From Solirubrum sp044628455 (GTDB taxonomy: Bacteria; Bacteroidota; Bacteroidia; Cytophagales; Hymenobacteraceae): a stretch of DNA of 64,000 nt. Shown here in pieces: positions 30,539 to 39,268 of this stretch. Numbering within the stretch: position 1 is the first letter of the stretch; each line of letters starts with the position of its first letter. The stretch is taken from contig NZ_JBIYZW010000001.1 of the NCBI RefSeq assembly GCF_044628455.1, positions 1,922,001 to 1,986,000 on the forward strand, written 5' to 3'. Both the position numbers and the translations under genes were made by a program. The notes below the pieces were generated by a model, which was not told where the DNA came from, did no database searches, and saw only the letters and a program-made list of their open reading frames with translations.

Positions 30539-31849
30539 ATGACTTCCCTTTTCGACCCACCCGCCGACCAGCCCCGGCCCGGCGCCCCGCTGGCCGAGCG
30601 CCTGCGTCCCCGCACCCTCACCGAGTACGTGGGCCAACAGCACCTGGTGGGCCCCGGCGCCGTGCTGCGCCGCTACCTCGACGCGGGCCGCATTCCCTCG
30701 CTCATTCTGTGGGGGCCGCCCGGAGTGGGCAAAACCACCCTGGCTCACCTCATGGCCAAGGAGCTGAAGCTGCCCTTCGTGGCCCTATCGGCCATCAACG
30801 CGGGGGTGAAAGACGTGCGCGACGTGATCCAGCAGGCCAAAAGCCGCCGAGGCACGCTGTTGTTCATCGACGAGATTCACCGCTTCAGCAAGTCGCAGCA
30901 AGACGCGCTGCTGGGGGCTGTGGAGCAGGGCATCGTCACGCTCATCGGGGCCACCACCGAAAATCCCTCGTTCGAGGTGATTCCCGCCATTCTGAGCCGG
31001 GCCCAGGTGTACGTGCTCGAGGGCCTGAGCCAAGAAGACCTCACCGGCCTGGTGGACCGCGCCCTGGCTTCCGACGAGGCGCTGCGCCGCCGGCCGGTAG
31101 AAGTAGCCAGCTACGACGCACTGCTGCGCATTTCGGGCGGCGACGCGCGCAAGCTGCTCAACCTGCTCGAAATCGTGGTGGAGTCGGCCCCGGCCGAGCC
31201 CACCACCGGCGTAGTCACCATCACCGACGCGCTGGTGCAGCAGCTGGCCCAGCAAAACCTCTCGCGCTACGACAAGGGCGGTGAGATGCACTACGACGTG
31301 ATTTCGGCCTTTATCAAGAGCATCCGCGGCTCCGACCCCAACGCGGCGCTCTACTACCTGGCCGTGATGCTGGAGGGCGGCGAAGACCCCAAGTTCATTG
31401 CCCGCCGCCTGCTCATTCTGGCCTCCGAAGACGTGGGTAACGCCAACCCCAACGCCCTGCTGCTGGCCCAGAGCACCTTTCAGGCCGTCACCGTCATCGG
31501 TATGCCCGAGTCCGACATCATTCTGGGCCAGTGCGTGGTGTACCTGGCCACCTCACCCAAGAGCAACGCCTCGTACGTGGCCATCCGGGAGGCCCGGGCG
31601 CTGGTGAAGCAGCAGGGCGTGCAGCCCGTGCCCCTGCAGCTGCGCAACGCCCCCACCAAGCTCATGAAGCAGCTCGGCTACGGGGCCGAGTACCACTACT
31701 CGCACGACGGCGCGGGCAACTTCGTGTACCAGGAGTTCATGCCCGACGCGCTCAGCGGCCGCCGCTTCTACACCCCCGGCGCCAACCCGGCCGAGGCCAA
31801 GATGCAGGAGCGCCTGCGCCAGTGGTGGGGCGAGAAGTACGGCTACTAA
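30539..31849 (+). CDS. rarA: Replication-associated recombination protein A (RarA/MgsA, AAA+ ATPase)
   Basis: This 436-aa cytoplasmic clamp-loader-like ATPase acts at stalled replication forks. The N-terminal LAERLRPRTLTEYVGQQHLVG is the family opener. Walker A is GPPGVGKTTLAH, Walker B is LLFIDEIHRF and sensor 1 is IGATTENPSF. The C-terminal part (GGDARKLLNLLEIV, DVISAFIKSIRGSDPNAALYYLA) is the MgsA-type domain. The ATG at 30539 is used; a slightly longer frame from 30527 lacks family support. It is transcribed away from array B. Confidence 0.96.
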   Translation: MTSLFDPPADQPRPGAPLAERLRPRTLTEYVGQQHLVGPGAVLRRYLDAGRIPSLILWGPPGVGKTTLAHLMAKELKLPFVALSAINAGVKDVRDVIQQAKSRRGTLLFIDEIHRFSKSQQDALLGAVEQGIVTLIGATTENPSFEVIPAILSRAQVYVLEGLSQEDLTGLVDRALASDEALRRRPVEVASYDALLRISGGDARKLLNLLEIVVESAPAEPTTGVVTITDALVQQLAQQNLSRYDKGGEMHYDVISAFIKSIRGSDPNAALYYLAVMLEGGEDPKFIARRLLILASEDVGNANPNALLLAQSTFQAVTVIGMPESDIILGQCVVYLATSPKSNASYVAIREARALVKQQGVQPVPLQLRNAPTKLMKQLGYGAEYHYSHDGAGNFVYQEFMPDALSGRRFYTPGANPAEAKMQERLRQWWGEKYGY

Positions 31850-31908
31850 TCCCCGGATTGATGCGGGTGGATTAAGCGGATTTTGTGGACGATTTACGAC
31901 CGCATCTC

Positions 31909-32469
31909 ATGATTGACTTTAAGCACCTGCAGGAGCACCGCATCGACTTTCCGGCTTACTCCTTCCTGGGCACGGCTGCCGAGGCCGCAGCGCTTTCGGC
32001 CGAGCATCAGGATCAGATTCACTTTCTGGGTGCAGCAGCCACCACGTTTGTTGACCAGTATCTTGAAGCGTCCTACATGATGCACGGCGCGATGAGCACG
32101 CGCAACCCTACCCCATTCCGCACCGGTTACTTCCAGAACATTGAAACGTTCTCCCCCGAATCGGAAGCGGCGCTGAAGAAGTGGCTGTATCGCCGCGGCA
32201 TTCCATTTCGCCACTACGTGCTCTTGCTTGGCAACGAGGAAGCGGTTTTGCTGACTTGGAAAATGGTGATGAAGTACGCAGCTGACATCTTCCTCCACAG
32301 CGACCAACTGGTATTTGACGAAACCCTCAATTGGGGCCTTTTCTACTATCATCACTTGCCTTTCACCTTTGGCAAGAATAGGGTTTTCGATCCGGAGGAG
32401 GAGTCCCAACGGATGTACGCGCTCCACGAGATGCGCCGGCAGTACCCGTTTCTGCAGTTTCCCTACTGA
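31909..32469 (+). CDS. Hypothetical protein (186 aa)
   Basis: This is a soluble protein with no signal peptide. It starts MIDFKHLQEHRIDFPAYSFL and is rich in aromatic residues (FYYHHLPFTF, QYPFLQFPY at the end). No family is recognised. Its GC content is clearly lower (around half) than rarA and sppA on either side, which suggests separate origin. The ATG at 31909 is used; a GTG eight codons upstream is an alternative. The spacer before it repeats the word GGATT (CCGGATT, GTGGATT, GCGGATT). Confidence 0.6.
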   Translation: MIDFKHLQEHRIDFPAYSFLGTAAEAAALSAEHQDQIHFLGAAATTFVDQYLEASYMMHGAMSTRNPTPFRTGYFQNIETFSPESEAALKKWLYRRGIPFRHYVLLLGNEEAVLLTWKMVMKYAADIFLHSDQLVFDETLNWGLFYYHHLPFTFGKNRVFDPEEESQRMYALHEMRRQYPFLQFPY

Positions 32470-32651
32470 TATATTCGATGCTCCGGGTCGCGGCGGTGCC
32501 GGCCGCTGCGCGGGCATTCACCCCGCCAAAGCGCCCGGTGGTCGAATACTCGCCGGGGCCACCGAATGCGGCGGTACTTTGGCAGCGGTTAGGCGCCTCA
32601 TGGCCGCTCAGCACGGGCTTCAACCGCCCGGTGCCGGCCACCCAAACCGCC

Positions 32652-32659
32652 TACTTTTG
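32652..32659 (+). promoter_or_regulatory. -7 box TACTTTTG for sppA
   Basis: It is an exact TAnnTTTG match 33 bp before the sppA ATG, within a GC-rich 223-bp spacer. Confidence 0.6.
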
Positions 32660-32692
32660 TTTGCCTACCGCTGATTCTTTTCCTTCCCACCC

Positions 32693-34459
32693 ATGCGAAC
32701 CTTTCTGAAATACGTGCTGGCCACCATCACCGGCCTGTTTTTGTTTGGCCTGGTCAGTTTTGTGCTGATGCTGGCCTTCGCCGCCGCCCTGGGCAGCTCG
32801 GCCGACGAAGTCACCATTGCCGACAACTCGGTGCTGGAGCTCAAGCTCGATAAGCCCATTACCGAACGCAAGCAGGAAGCCGAGTTCACGCCCTTCGGTG
32901 CCGGCAACTCCTCCATCGGCCTCATCGACCTGAAAGCCGCCATTGCCCGCGCCAAAAAAGACGACGACATCCGCGGCATTCTGCTCAACCTGGAAATCGT
33001 GCAGGGCGGCATGGCCTCGCTCGAGGAAGTGCGCGACGCGCTGATCGACTTCAAGAAGTCGGGCAAGTTCGTGGTGGCCTACCACGAAACGGCCTCCGAG
33101 AAAAGCTACTACCTCTCGTCGGTGGCCGACGAGATTTACCTGCACCCCCAGGGCTTGCTCGAGTTCAACGGCCTGTCCTCGGAGGTGTTTTTCTACAAGC
33201 GCTTGTTCGACAAGCTCGGCGTGGAGCCCTTCATCTTCCGCGTGGGCTCTTTTAAGAGCGCCGTGGAGCCCTACATGCGCGAGAGTTTCTCCGACTCGGC
33301 CCGCTTCCAGACGGTGTCGTTTCTGAACTCCATCAACGACCACTCGGTGCAGCAGATTGCCGCTGCCCGCAAGCTGCCCCTGGCCCGCCTCAAAGTCATT
33401 CAGGACTCGATGCTGGTCCACAACGCCGAGGACGCCCAGCGCCTGGGCCTGGTGACCAAGCTCGGCTACTACGACCAGGTGCTCGACTACCTGCGCGGCA
33501 AGCTTAAGCTGGAGAAAGACAAGAAGCCCAGCCTGGTGAGTTTGAGCACCTACGACAAGGCCGACACCGACGACGACACCAAGACCGGCAGCAACCGCAT
33601 TGCCGTGATTTACGCCGAGGGCGACATCGTGGGCGGCAAGGGCAGCGACGAAAACGTGGGCGGCACCAAGTTCGCCGACGCCATCCGCCGCGCCCGCCTC
33701 GACGACAAGGTGAAGGCCATCGTGCTGCGCATCAACTCGCCCGGCGGCTCGGCCCTGGCCTCCGACGTGATGTACCGCGAGGTGATGCTGGCCAAAAAGG
33801 TGAAGCCGGTTATTGCGTCGATGTCGGACGTGGCGGCCTCGGGCGGCTACTACCTGGCCATGGGCTGCGACACCATCGTGGCCCACCCCAACACCATCAC
33901 CGGCTCCATCGGCGTGTTCGGCGTGCTGCCCAATCTGGGCCCACTGCTTTCCGAAAAGCTTGGCATCACCGTCGACCGCGTGACCACGGGTAAGTTCTCG
34001 GACATTCCCACCGTCACGCGCCGCCTTTCTCCCTTCGAGCAGCAAATGATGCAGCGCGAAGTGGAGCGCATCTATACCGACTTCACCAGCAAAGCCGCCC
34101 AGGGCCGCCGTATGCCGGTGGAGCGCCTGCGCCGCCTGGCCTCGGGCCGGGTGTGGTCGGGCCTCGAAGCCAAGCAGAACGGCCTGGTCGACGTGCTCGG
34201 CGACTTCGACGACGCGCTGACCCTGGCCGCCCGCCGCGCCAACCTCAAGGAGGGCGACTACCGCATTCAGCGCCTGCCCCGCCGCAAGTCGGCCCTGGAA
34301 AGCCTGCTCTCCTACTTCGACGGCAACTCGGAGGAAGCCGAGCTGCGCGTGCTCAAAAGCCAGATGGGCCCGCTCTTCCCCATCTACCAGCAGTACCGCG
34401 CTGTAACCCAGATGCAGGGCGTGCAGGCCCGCCTGCCCTATGAGCTGACGATTCAGTAA
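32693..34459 (+). CDS. sppA: Signal peptide peptidase SppA, 67-kDa type
   Basis: This 588-aa membrane-anchored serine protease degrades cleaved signal peptides. It has one N-terminal span (about residues 5-33), then two tandem S49 domains. The catalytic Lys is in FRVGSFKSAVEPY (Lys188) in the first domain, and the nucleophile Ser383 is in DVAASGGYYLAMG in the second. INSPGGSALASD is also typical. Length and the Lys/Ser split match the long E. coli-type enzyme. A TACTTTTG box lies upstream and a very strong hairpin terminator downstream. Confidence 0.96.
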   Translation: MRTFLKYVLATITGLFLFGLVSFVLMLAFAAALGSSADEVTIADNSVLELKLDKPITERKQEAEFTPFGAGNSSIGLIDLKAAIARAKKDDDIRGILLNLEIVQGGMASLEEVRDALIDFKKSGKFVVAYHETASEKSYYLSSVADEIYLHPQGLLEFNGLSSEVFFYKRLFDKLGVEPFIFRVGSFKSAVEPYMRESFSDSARFQTVSFLNSINDHSVQQIAAARKLPLARLKVIQDSMLVHNAEDAQRLGLVTKLGYYDQVLDYLRGKLKLEKDKKPSLVSLSTYDKADTDDDTKTGSNRIAVIYAEGDIVGGKGSDENVGGTKFADAIRRARLDDKVKAIVLRINSPGGSALASDVMYREVMLAKKVKPVIASMSDVAASGGYYLAMGCDTIVAHPNTITGSIGVFGVLPNLGPLLSEKLGITVDRVTTGKFSDIPTVTRRLSPFEQQMMQREVERIYTDFTSKAAQGRRMPVERLRRLASGRVWSGLEAKQNGLVDVLGDFDDALTLAARRANLKEGDYRIQRLPRRKSALESLLSYFDGNSEEAELRVLKSQMGPLFPIYQQYRAVTQMQGVQARLPYELTIQ

Positions 34460-34466
34460 AGCAGCT

Positions 34467-34522
34467 AACCCCAACAACAAACAAGGCCGGTTGAAGAACC
34501 GGCCTTGTTTGTTGTTGGGGTT
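34467..34522. terminator. Strong bidirectional terminator between sppA and PKD gene 1
   Basis: A perfect 26-bp stem (34467-34492 with 34497-34522) has the 4-base loop GAAG. GTTTGTTGTTGGGG lies on the 3' side. It lies between the convergent sppA and the first PKD lipoprotein gene. The GC-rich core GGCCGGTT sits next to the loop. Confidence 0.85.
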
Positions 34523-34548
34523 TCTGCGGAGCCTTGTTCACGTTGTGT

Positions 34549-35262
34549 TCAAAGCTTTTGGCAGTCGCAGAAGTATTTGTCCCAGCCCCCGTTGCCGCCG
34601 GTCCACTGCGTGTAAATCAGTCGCTTGCCCTGCCGCTCGAAGCGGGCGTCTTCCGCGGGGCGAACCCAGTCACTGCCGCTGTACCAGTACGCCGGAAACC
34701 CCCAGGAAATGCCGCCGGTACCCGGGTAAAGCTTCATGGATGTATACAATATCCCTACCACCGTGCGCAACGAGCCGTTGGCTTGCAGCTTGAGCCGGCC
34801 GTCAGGCAGCAGACTGACCGCGATGGTATCGGCCGGCAGCGAAGTGAAGGTCGGAGCCGGCATCCCAGGCATCATCTCCTCCCAACTAACCCGACCACAC
34901 CGGTACCGGCCGATCAACCCTGTGGAAATGTCCACGACTGAGGTCACCACGAGGCTTTTGGCGGCCGTGGCCGAGCCGGCAGCGCCCGTGGCCGTAAGCG
35001 TCACGGAATAGGTACCCGGTTGATCGTAGGCATGCACCGGGGCCGACTGGGTGCTGGTCGTGCCGTCGCCAAAGTCCCAGCGGTAGGCAGTGGCCCATTC
35101 TGCTGCGACGGTGCGGAAGGTGAGTGGCGCCCCGTTCCAGCTTTCCCCCGAAGATTGCACATCGATGGGCAATACCGGCGGCTCCGGCTCACCTTCGGTC
35201 TTTTTACAAGCGGCTGTGGCCAGCAATAAAATGCTCAGGAGCCAGAACAAAATCGGTTTCAT
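34549..35262 (-). CDS. PKD-domain lipoprotein 1 (one PKD domain)
   Basis: This 237-aa protein has a lipoprotein leader (ILLLATAACKK, Cys near residue 19). One PKD domain follows (ATAYRWDFGDGTTSTQSAPVHAY, shown in part as YRWDFGDGTTST). The C-terminal domain of about 100 residues has no family I recognise: it contains DTIAVSLLPDGRLKLQANG and GFPAYWYSGSDWVRP, and ends TGGNGGWDKYFCDCQKL. The protein would sit on the outer membrane or cell surface. It is the last of four tandem paralogues. Its middle part is almost identical at DNA level to PKD gene 3. Confidence 0.8.
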   Translation of the reverse strand: MKPILFWLLSILLLATAACKKTEGEPEPPVLPIDVQSSGESWNGAPLTFRTVAAEWATAYRWDFGDGTTSTQSAPVHAYDQPGTYSVTLTATGAAGSATAAKSLVVTSVVDISTGLIGRYRCGRVSWEEMMPGMPAPTFTSLPADTIAVSLLPDGRLKLQANGSLRTVVGILYTSMKLYPGTGGISWGFPAYWYSGSDWVRPAEDARFERQGKRLIYTQWTGGNGGWDKYFCDCQKL

Positions 35263-35364
35263 ATTCAGCTGAAATTACTTGACTTGAGCAGCAGCCTCTC
35301 AAACAATTGCTTTGGTCAGCCCGCGAGTGAAGTACGCTATCAAGCAGCGCTATATCAAGCAGCG

Positions 35365-36336
35365 CTACTTGAGCTTTTTGCAGTTGCAGGTGTAACGGTC
35401 GTAGGCTGCATTACCGCCGGTCCACTGCTTGTAAACCATACTGTCGCCCTGCTGCTGGAAATAGGCGTGGCCCGAGGGACGGGTCGCCATGCCGGCTTCG
35501 TAACGATAGTTGGCGTGGTTGGTAGGGCCCGGCCAGGCATAGGGAAACTGGTCGGCGCTCAGCCTCATGGTAGGGTACCAGCCAGTAAAGGTTGCCAGCG
35601 GACCAGGGGCGCGAAACTCTATTTGCCCATCGGGCAGCGCGCCAACCGTAATGGTGTCGGCGGGCAGCAGGCGAAAGACGGGAACCGGGTTGATCAGCGT
35701 CGTCGATTCCCACATGATTCTGGCACACCGGTACCGACCGGCTACAAGAGTTGCTACTGCTGCCGTGGGGCCCACCACGACGTTTTTCCTCACGATAGCC
35801 GAGCCGGTGGGGCCGGTGGCCGTAAGGCTCACGACAAACGCCCCAGGCTGGCTGAAGGTGTGCGTGGGATTAGACGCGGTACTCGTGGCGCCGTCGCCAA
35901 AGTTCCACTGATAGGCCGTAGCCCAGGCTGGGGCAGCATTAAGAGTACTGAAGCTCACGACACGTCCATGCCAAAGCAGGCCGCTTACCTGAAAATCGAG
36001 TGGCAATGCCTCTCCCACCACCAGCGGCGTCAAGTTGCTGGCCTTTCCTTGGGGCCCTTCCACGGTCAGCCTCACGGAATACGTGCCGGCCGTCGCGAAC
36101 GTATGCGTGGGGTTGGCTACCGAATCTTTCCCGCCATCGCCGAAATCCCATCGAAGCTTGGTCGCACCAGAGGCCGACGTCTCGAATTGGACCGGGTATT
36201 TGCAGCGGGGATTCTCGCTGTGAATAAACTCGGCCGTTAGCGCAAGCCGCTGGGGGCTTGGCTCCTCCTTGGCCTCCTTACACGCTGCTGTTCCCAGGAG
36301 CAGGATGACCAGGAGTTGGGGTAGAATCGTTTTCAT
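35365..36336 (-). CDS. PKD-domain lipoprotein 2 (two PKD domains)
   Basis: This 323-aa protein has a lipoprotein leader (LLLGTAACKE). Two PKD domains each carry the WDFGDG or WNFGDG core (LRWDFGDGGKDSVANPTHTF and YQWNFGDGATSTASNPTHTF). The same C-terminal domain as its neighbours follows (DTITVGALPDGQIEF ... QWTGGNAAYDRYTCNCKKLK). The ATG at 36336 gives the lipoprotein signal; the longer open frame is rejected. Function is unknown. PKD domains are extracellular beta-sandwiches that bind protein or glycan partners. It is part of a four-gene paralogue array on the minus strand. Confidence 0.8.
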   Translation of the reverse strand: MKTILPQLLVILLLGTAACKEAKEEPSPQRLALTAEFIHSENPRCKYPVQFETSASGATKLRWDFGDGGKDSVANPTHTFATAGTYSVRLTVEGPQGKASNLTPLVVGEALPLDFQVSGLLWHGRVVSFSTLNAAPAWATAYQWNFGDGATSTASNPTHTFSQPGAFVVSLTATGPTGSAIVRKNVVVGPTAAVATLVAGRYRCARIMWESTTLINPVPVFRLLPADTITVGALPDGQIEFRAPGPLATFTGWYPTMRLSADQFPYAWPGPTNHANYRYEAGMATRPSGHAYFQQQGDSMVYKQWTGGNAAYDRYTCNCKKLK

Positions 36337-36422
36337 CGTGAGCCAATAAGTGTGACGCCAAACATCACCGTTGAGAGCTATGGAAACTAGTAGTGGGGGT
36401 GGTCCGCTACAGGGCGGCGTTG

Positions 36423-37364
36423 CTACAGCTTTTGGCAGTCGCAGGTATATACATCCCCGCCCCCGTTGCCGCCGGTCCACTGCCGGTATATTAGTCGATT
36501 ACCCTGTTTCTCGAAGTAGGCGTCTTCGGAGGGACGAACCCAGTCACTGCCACTGTACCAGTACGCCGGAAAACCCCATAAAATGCCACCGGTACCCGGG
36601 TAGAGCTTCATGGATGGGTATAGGCCCAGTACCGTACGCAACGAGCCGTTGGCCTGCAGCTTGAGCCGCCCGTCCGCCAACATGCTGACCGCGATGGTGT
36701 CGACTGGCAGCAAAGTGACGTTCGGAGCCGGCATCCCGGGCATCATCATACTCCGGCTAACCCGACCACAGCGGTACCGGCCGATCAACCCTGTGGAAAT
36801 GTCCACGACTGAGGTCACCACGAGGCTCTTGGCGGCCGTGGCCGAGCCGGCAGCGCCCGTGGCCGTAAGCGTCACCGAATAAGTGCCCGGAAGGGCAAAG
36901 GCGTGCGAAGGATTCGGCGCGGTACTGATCGTGCCGTCGCCAAAATCCCACCGATACGAAGTGGCCCAGGAGGTAGCAATGGTGGTGAAGGAGATGGGCA
37001 CCCCATCCCAGTGGTCACCTAACGTTTGAATATGGATAGACAGTGGTGCCTCCACCAGTAGCGTCTTCGATTTGCTGGCTGCTCCGTTGGGCCCGTCCAC
37101 GGCCAGCGTCACGGTGTAGTTGCCAACTGCGGCAAAGGTGTGCGTGGGATTGGCCACTGAGTCCTTGCCCCCATCACCAAAATCCCATCGATACTTGGTG
37201 GCGCCGGGGGCTGTAGCCTCGAACCGGATGGGCGCCCGGCTTCTCAATGGCTCGGTAAAGGTAAAGTCGGCCTGGGGCTGCGGCTCCTCTTCGGTTTCTT
37301 TGCAAGCAGCTGTATTCAACAGCAGCAAAATCATCAGGAAGCGAGCTATAAACGTTTTCATCAT
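36423..37364 (-). CDS. PKD-domain lipoprotein 3 (two PKD domains)
   Basis: This 313-aa protein has a lipoprotein leader (LLLLNTAACKE). Two PKD domains (YRWDFGDGGKDSVANPTHTF; YRWDFGDGTISTAPNPSHAF) precede the shared C-terminal domain, which ends QWTGGNGGGDVYTCDCQKL. The C-terminal 165 residues are close to PKD protein 1, and 108 of 110 bases at 36772-36881 equal 34901-35010. The extra first PKD domain matches that of PKD protein 2. The start is the MM pair at 37364/37361. Function is unknown; surface location is inferred from the leader. Confidence 0.8.
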   Translation of the reverse strand: MMKTFIARFLMILLLLNTAACKETEEEPQPQADFTFTEPLRSRAPIRFEATAPGATKYRWDFGDGGKDSVANPTHTFAAVGNYTVTLAVDGPNGAASKSKTLLVEAPLSIHIQTLGDHWDGVPISFTTIATSWATSYRWDFGDGTISTAPNPSHAFALPGTYSVTLTATGAAGSATAAKSLVVTSVVDISTGLIGRYRCGRVSRSMMMPGMPAPNVTLLPVDTIAVSMLADGRLKLQANGSLRTVLGLYPSMKLYPGTGGILWGFPAYWYSGSDWVRPSEDAYFEKQGNRLIYRQWTGGNGGGDVYTCDCQKL

Positions 37365-37400
37365 ACTAGTGCTTGGGGTTACGCTATTGGGGGATATGGG

Positions 37401-38096
37401 CTACGGCAGCTTGCGGCCGTAGTAAGTAGTGAAGTACGGATTGCCGAGGCCTCCCAAGCGCACCCAGAAGATGAGACTATCGCCCTGCTGAGCCAGGTAC
37501 ACCTTGGCCGAGTTCGAGGGCACGGGGGTGTCGTCGAACAGGTAATTGGGCACGGAGCGCGTCGATACGGGCCAGGCGACCGACGAGCTGAGTAGGGTGA
37601 GCCGGCGACGCCCGATTTCCAGGGTCCGGGGCTGGGGGCTGATTAGGGCCAGTGTAGTGTCACGCAGGCGGGTAACGCGGGGAACGGGGTCCTGGAACAC
37701 GTACTCCGTGCGGACGACCTTGCCGAAGCGGTAGTTGCCCACGGCCCGCGCCACGATGATAGCTGCGGTGTCGGCCTGGGCCAGCGTCAGGGTTTTCGCT
37801 ACCTCCGTAGTTCCCCCCACGCCGGTAGCCCGCAGCCGCACGAGGTAGCTGCCGGCCCGCCGGAAGGTGTGCACCGGGTTGGCCTCGGTGGAGCTGCCGC
37901 CGTCGCCAAAGCTCCAGGCGAAGGTTTCGGCCCCGGCGGCGCGGCTGCTGAATTGAATGGGCGTGAAGTTCTGCGTCGTGCCCGAATACGTGAAGTCGGT
38001 GGTCGACGCCTTTTTGGGAGCTTCCTGCGGAGCCTCCTCGCAGCTGCTGGCCAGCAAACCCAGCACCAGCATCAGGGAGTAATACGATTTCGTCAT
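37401..38096 (-). CDS. PKD-domain lipoprotein 4 (divergent, one PKD domain)
   Basis: This 231-aa protein has a lipoprotein leader (LGLLASSCEEAPQEAP). A single PKD domain (FAWSFGDGGSSTEANPVHTF) is followed by a C-terminal region that keeps the layout of the other three (GNYRFGKVVRTEY, RVTRLRDTTLALI, YLAQQGDSLIFWVRLGGLGNPYF) but lacks the terminal CxC. It is the most upstream member of the minus-strand array and the most divergent. Function is unknown. It is divergent from the purine-nucleoside phosphorylase gene. Confidence 0.75.
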   Translation of the reverse strand: MTKSYYSLMLVLGLLASSCEEAPQEAPKKASTTDFTYSGTTQNFTPIQFSSRAAGAETFAWSFGDGGSSTEANPVHTFRRAGSYLVRLRATGVGGTTEVAKTLTLAQADTAAIIVARAVGNYRFGKVVRTEYVFQDPVPRVTRLRDTTLALISPQPRTLEIGRRRLTLLSSSVAWPVSTRSVPNYLFDDTPVPSNSAKVYLAQQGDSLIFWVRLGGLGNPYFTTYYGRKLP

Positions 38097-38251
38097 TGGT
38101 CGGCCGAATGGTTTCGGGAACGGAACAATAGTACGCGGTCTTTACGAAATCCAGCTTAGACGCCGCCAATCTTTCCGCCGCGCCACCCCCCATGCCCGGC
38201 AGGTGCTGGCGCGGCTACGGGCGCTGACTAAAATCAGTTGGCTTTCCCTCC

Positions 38252-38280
38252 GCGCAACGAGCCGTTGCGCCCTACTTTTG
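38252..38280 (+). promoter_or_regulatory. Promoter of the phosphorylase gene with an adjoining inverted repeat
   Basis: A TACTTTTG -7 box (38273-38280) lies 35 bp before the ATG. Directly in front is GCGCAACG-agc-CGTTGCGC, an 8-bp inverted repeat that would cover the spacer between the promoter boxes and could be an operator. Confidence 0.5.
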
Positions 38281-38314
38281 CGCGCCGCCGGCACGTGTCG
38301 ACGGCGCTTTTGTT

Positions 38315-39154
38315 ATGACCACTGCCGCCCATCAGATGCAGCAGCTCCGCGAAGCTGCCGCCTACATTCAGCAGCACGCTGCCGCCTTTCAGCCCGACTG
38401 CGGCATCATCCTTGGCACCGGCCTGGGCGCCCTGGCCCGCGAGGTGCAGGTGCAGCACACGCTCAGCTACGCCGACATTCCGCACTTTCCCCTGTCCACC
38501 GTCGAAAGCCACGCCGGGCGGCTGCTGCTGGGCGAGCTGGGTGGGCGCCGGGTGGCCGTGCTACAGGGTCGCTTTCACTACTACGAGGGCTACGACATGG
38601 CCCAGGTGGTGTTTCCGGTGCGGGTGCTCAAGCTGCTGGGCATCGGGCAGCTGCTGGTGAGCAACGCCGCGGGCGGGCTGAATCCCGACTTTGCCCTGAG
38701 CGACCTGATGCTCATCGACGACCACATCAACCTGCAGCCCACCAACCCGCTGGTGGGGCCTAACCTCGACGAGCTGGGCCCGCGCTTTCCCGACATGTTC
38801 GAGCCCTACAGCCACGCCCTGCTGGCCCGGGCCGAGTCGGCGGCGCGGCAGCTGGGCTTTGCCGACCGGGTCCGCCGGGGCGTGTACGCCTCCCTGCCCG
38901 GCCCCATGCTCGAAACGCCCGCCGAGTACCGCTACCTGCGCACCATCGGGGCCGACGCGGTGGGCATGAGCACGGTGCCCGAGGTCATTGCCGCCCGGCA
39001 CATGGGCTTGCCCGTGCTGGCCGTGTCCGTCATCACGGATCTGGCCAGCCCCGGCCACCTCAAGCCCGTCGATATTCAGCACATCCTGGCCGCCGCCGCC
39101 AATGCCGAGCCGCGCCTGACGGCCCTGATCAAAGCCGTGCTGCAGGGGAGGTAG
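38315..39154 (+). CDS. Purine-nucleoside phosphorylase (trimeric, PNP/MTAP family 2)
   Basis: This 279-aa cytoplasmic enzyme splits purine nucleosides with phosphate for salvage. Family motifs are CGIILGTGLGALA (phosphate loop), QGRFHYYEGYD, VSNAAGGLNPDFALSDLMLIDDHIN (given in part), YASLPGPMLETPAEYR, and GADAVGMSTVPEVIAARHMG. Length and motifs fit the trimeric PNP group rather than hexameric DeoD. A strong hairpin terminator follows at 39196-39251. It has its own promoter with an inverted repeat at the -7 box. Confidence 0.95.
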   Translation: MTTAAHQMQQLREAAAYIQQHAAAFQPDCGIILGTGLGALAREVQVQHTLSYADIPHFPLSTVESHAGRLLLGELGGRRVAVLQGRFHYYEGYDMAQVVFPVRVLKLLGIGQLLVSNAAGGLNPDFALSDLMLIDDHINLQPTNPLVGPNLDELGPRFPDMFEPYSHALLARAESAARQLGFADRVRRGVYASLPGPMLETPAEYRYLRTIGADAVGMSTVPEVIAARHMGLPVLAVSVITDLASPGHLKPVDIQHILAAAANAEPRLTALIKAVLQGR

Positions 39155-39195
39155 CCGCCGCTCCCATTGGCCAAGGCCCCAACAGTCTGCCTCGG

Positions 39196-39251
39196 AAGCA
39201 ACCAAGCCCGGTTCTACTCTGCTCAGGCAGCGGAACCGGGCTTGGTTGCTT
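39196..39251. terminator. Hairpin terminator between convergent genes
   Basis: A perfect 19-bp stem, AAGCAACCAAGCCCGGTTC (39196-39214) with its complement at 39233-39251, has an 18-base loop. It is followed by TTCAG. It serves the phosphorylase gene and probably the lipoprotein gene on the other strand. Confidence 0.8.
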
Positions 39252-39268
39252 TCAGACCCAGAATGGCG

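Noticed and set aside
36423..38096. The PKD genes as one broken gene
   Set aside because: Each has its own start, lipoprotein signal and stop with normal spacing. They are tandem paralogues, not fragments.
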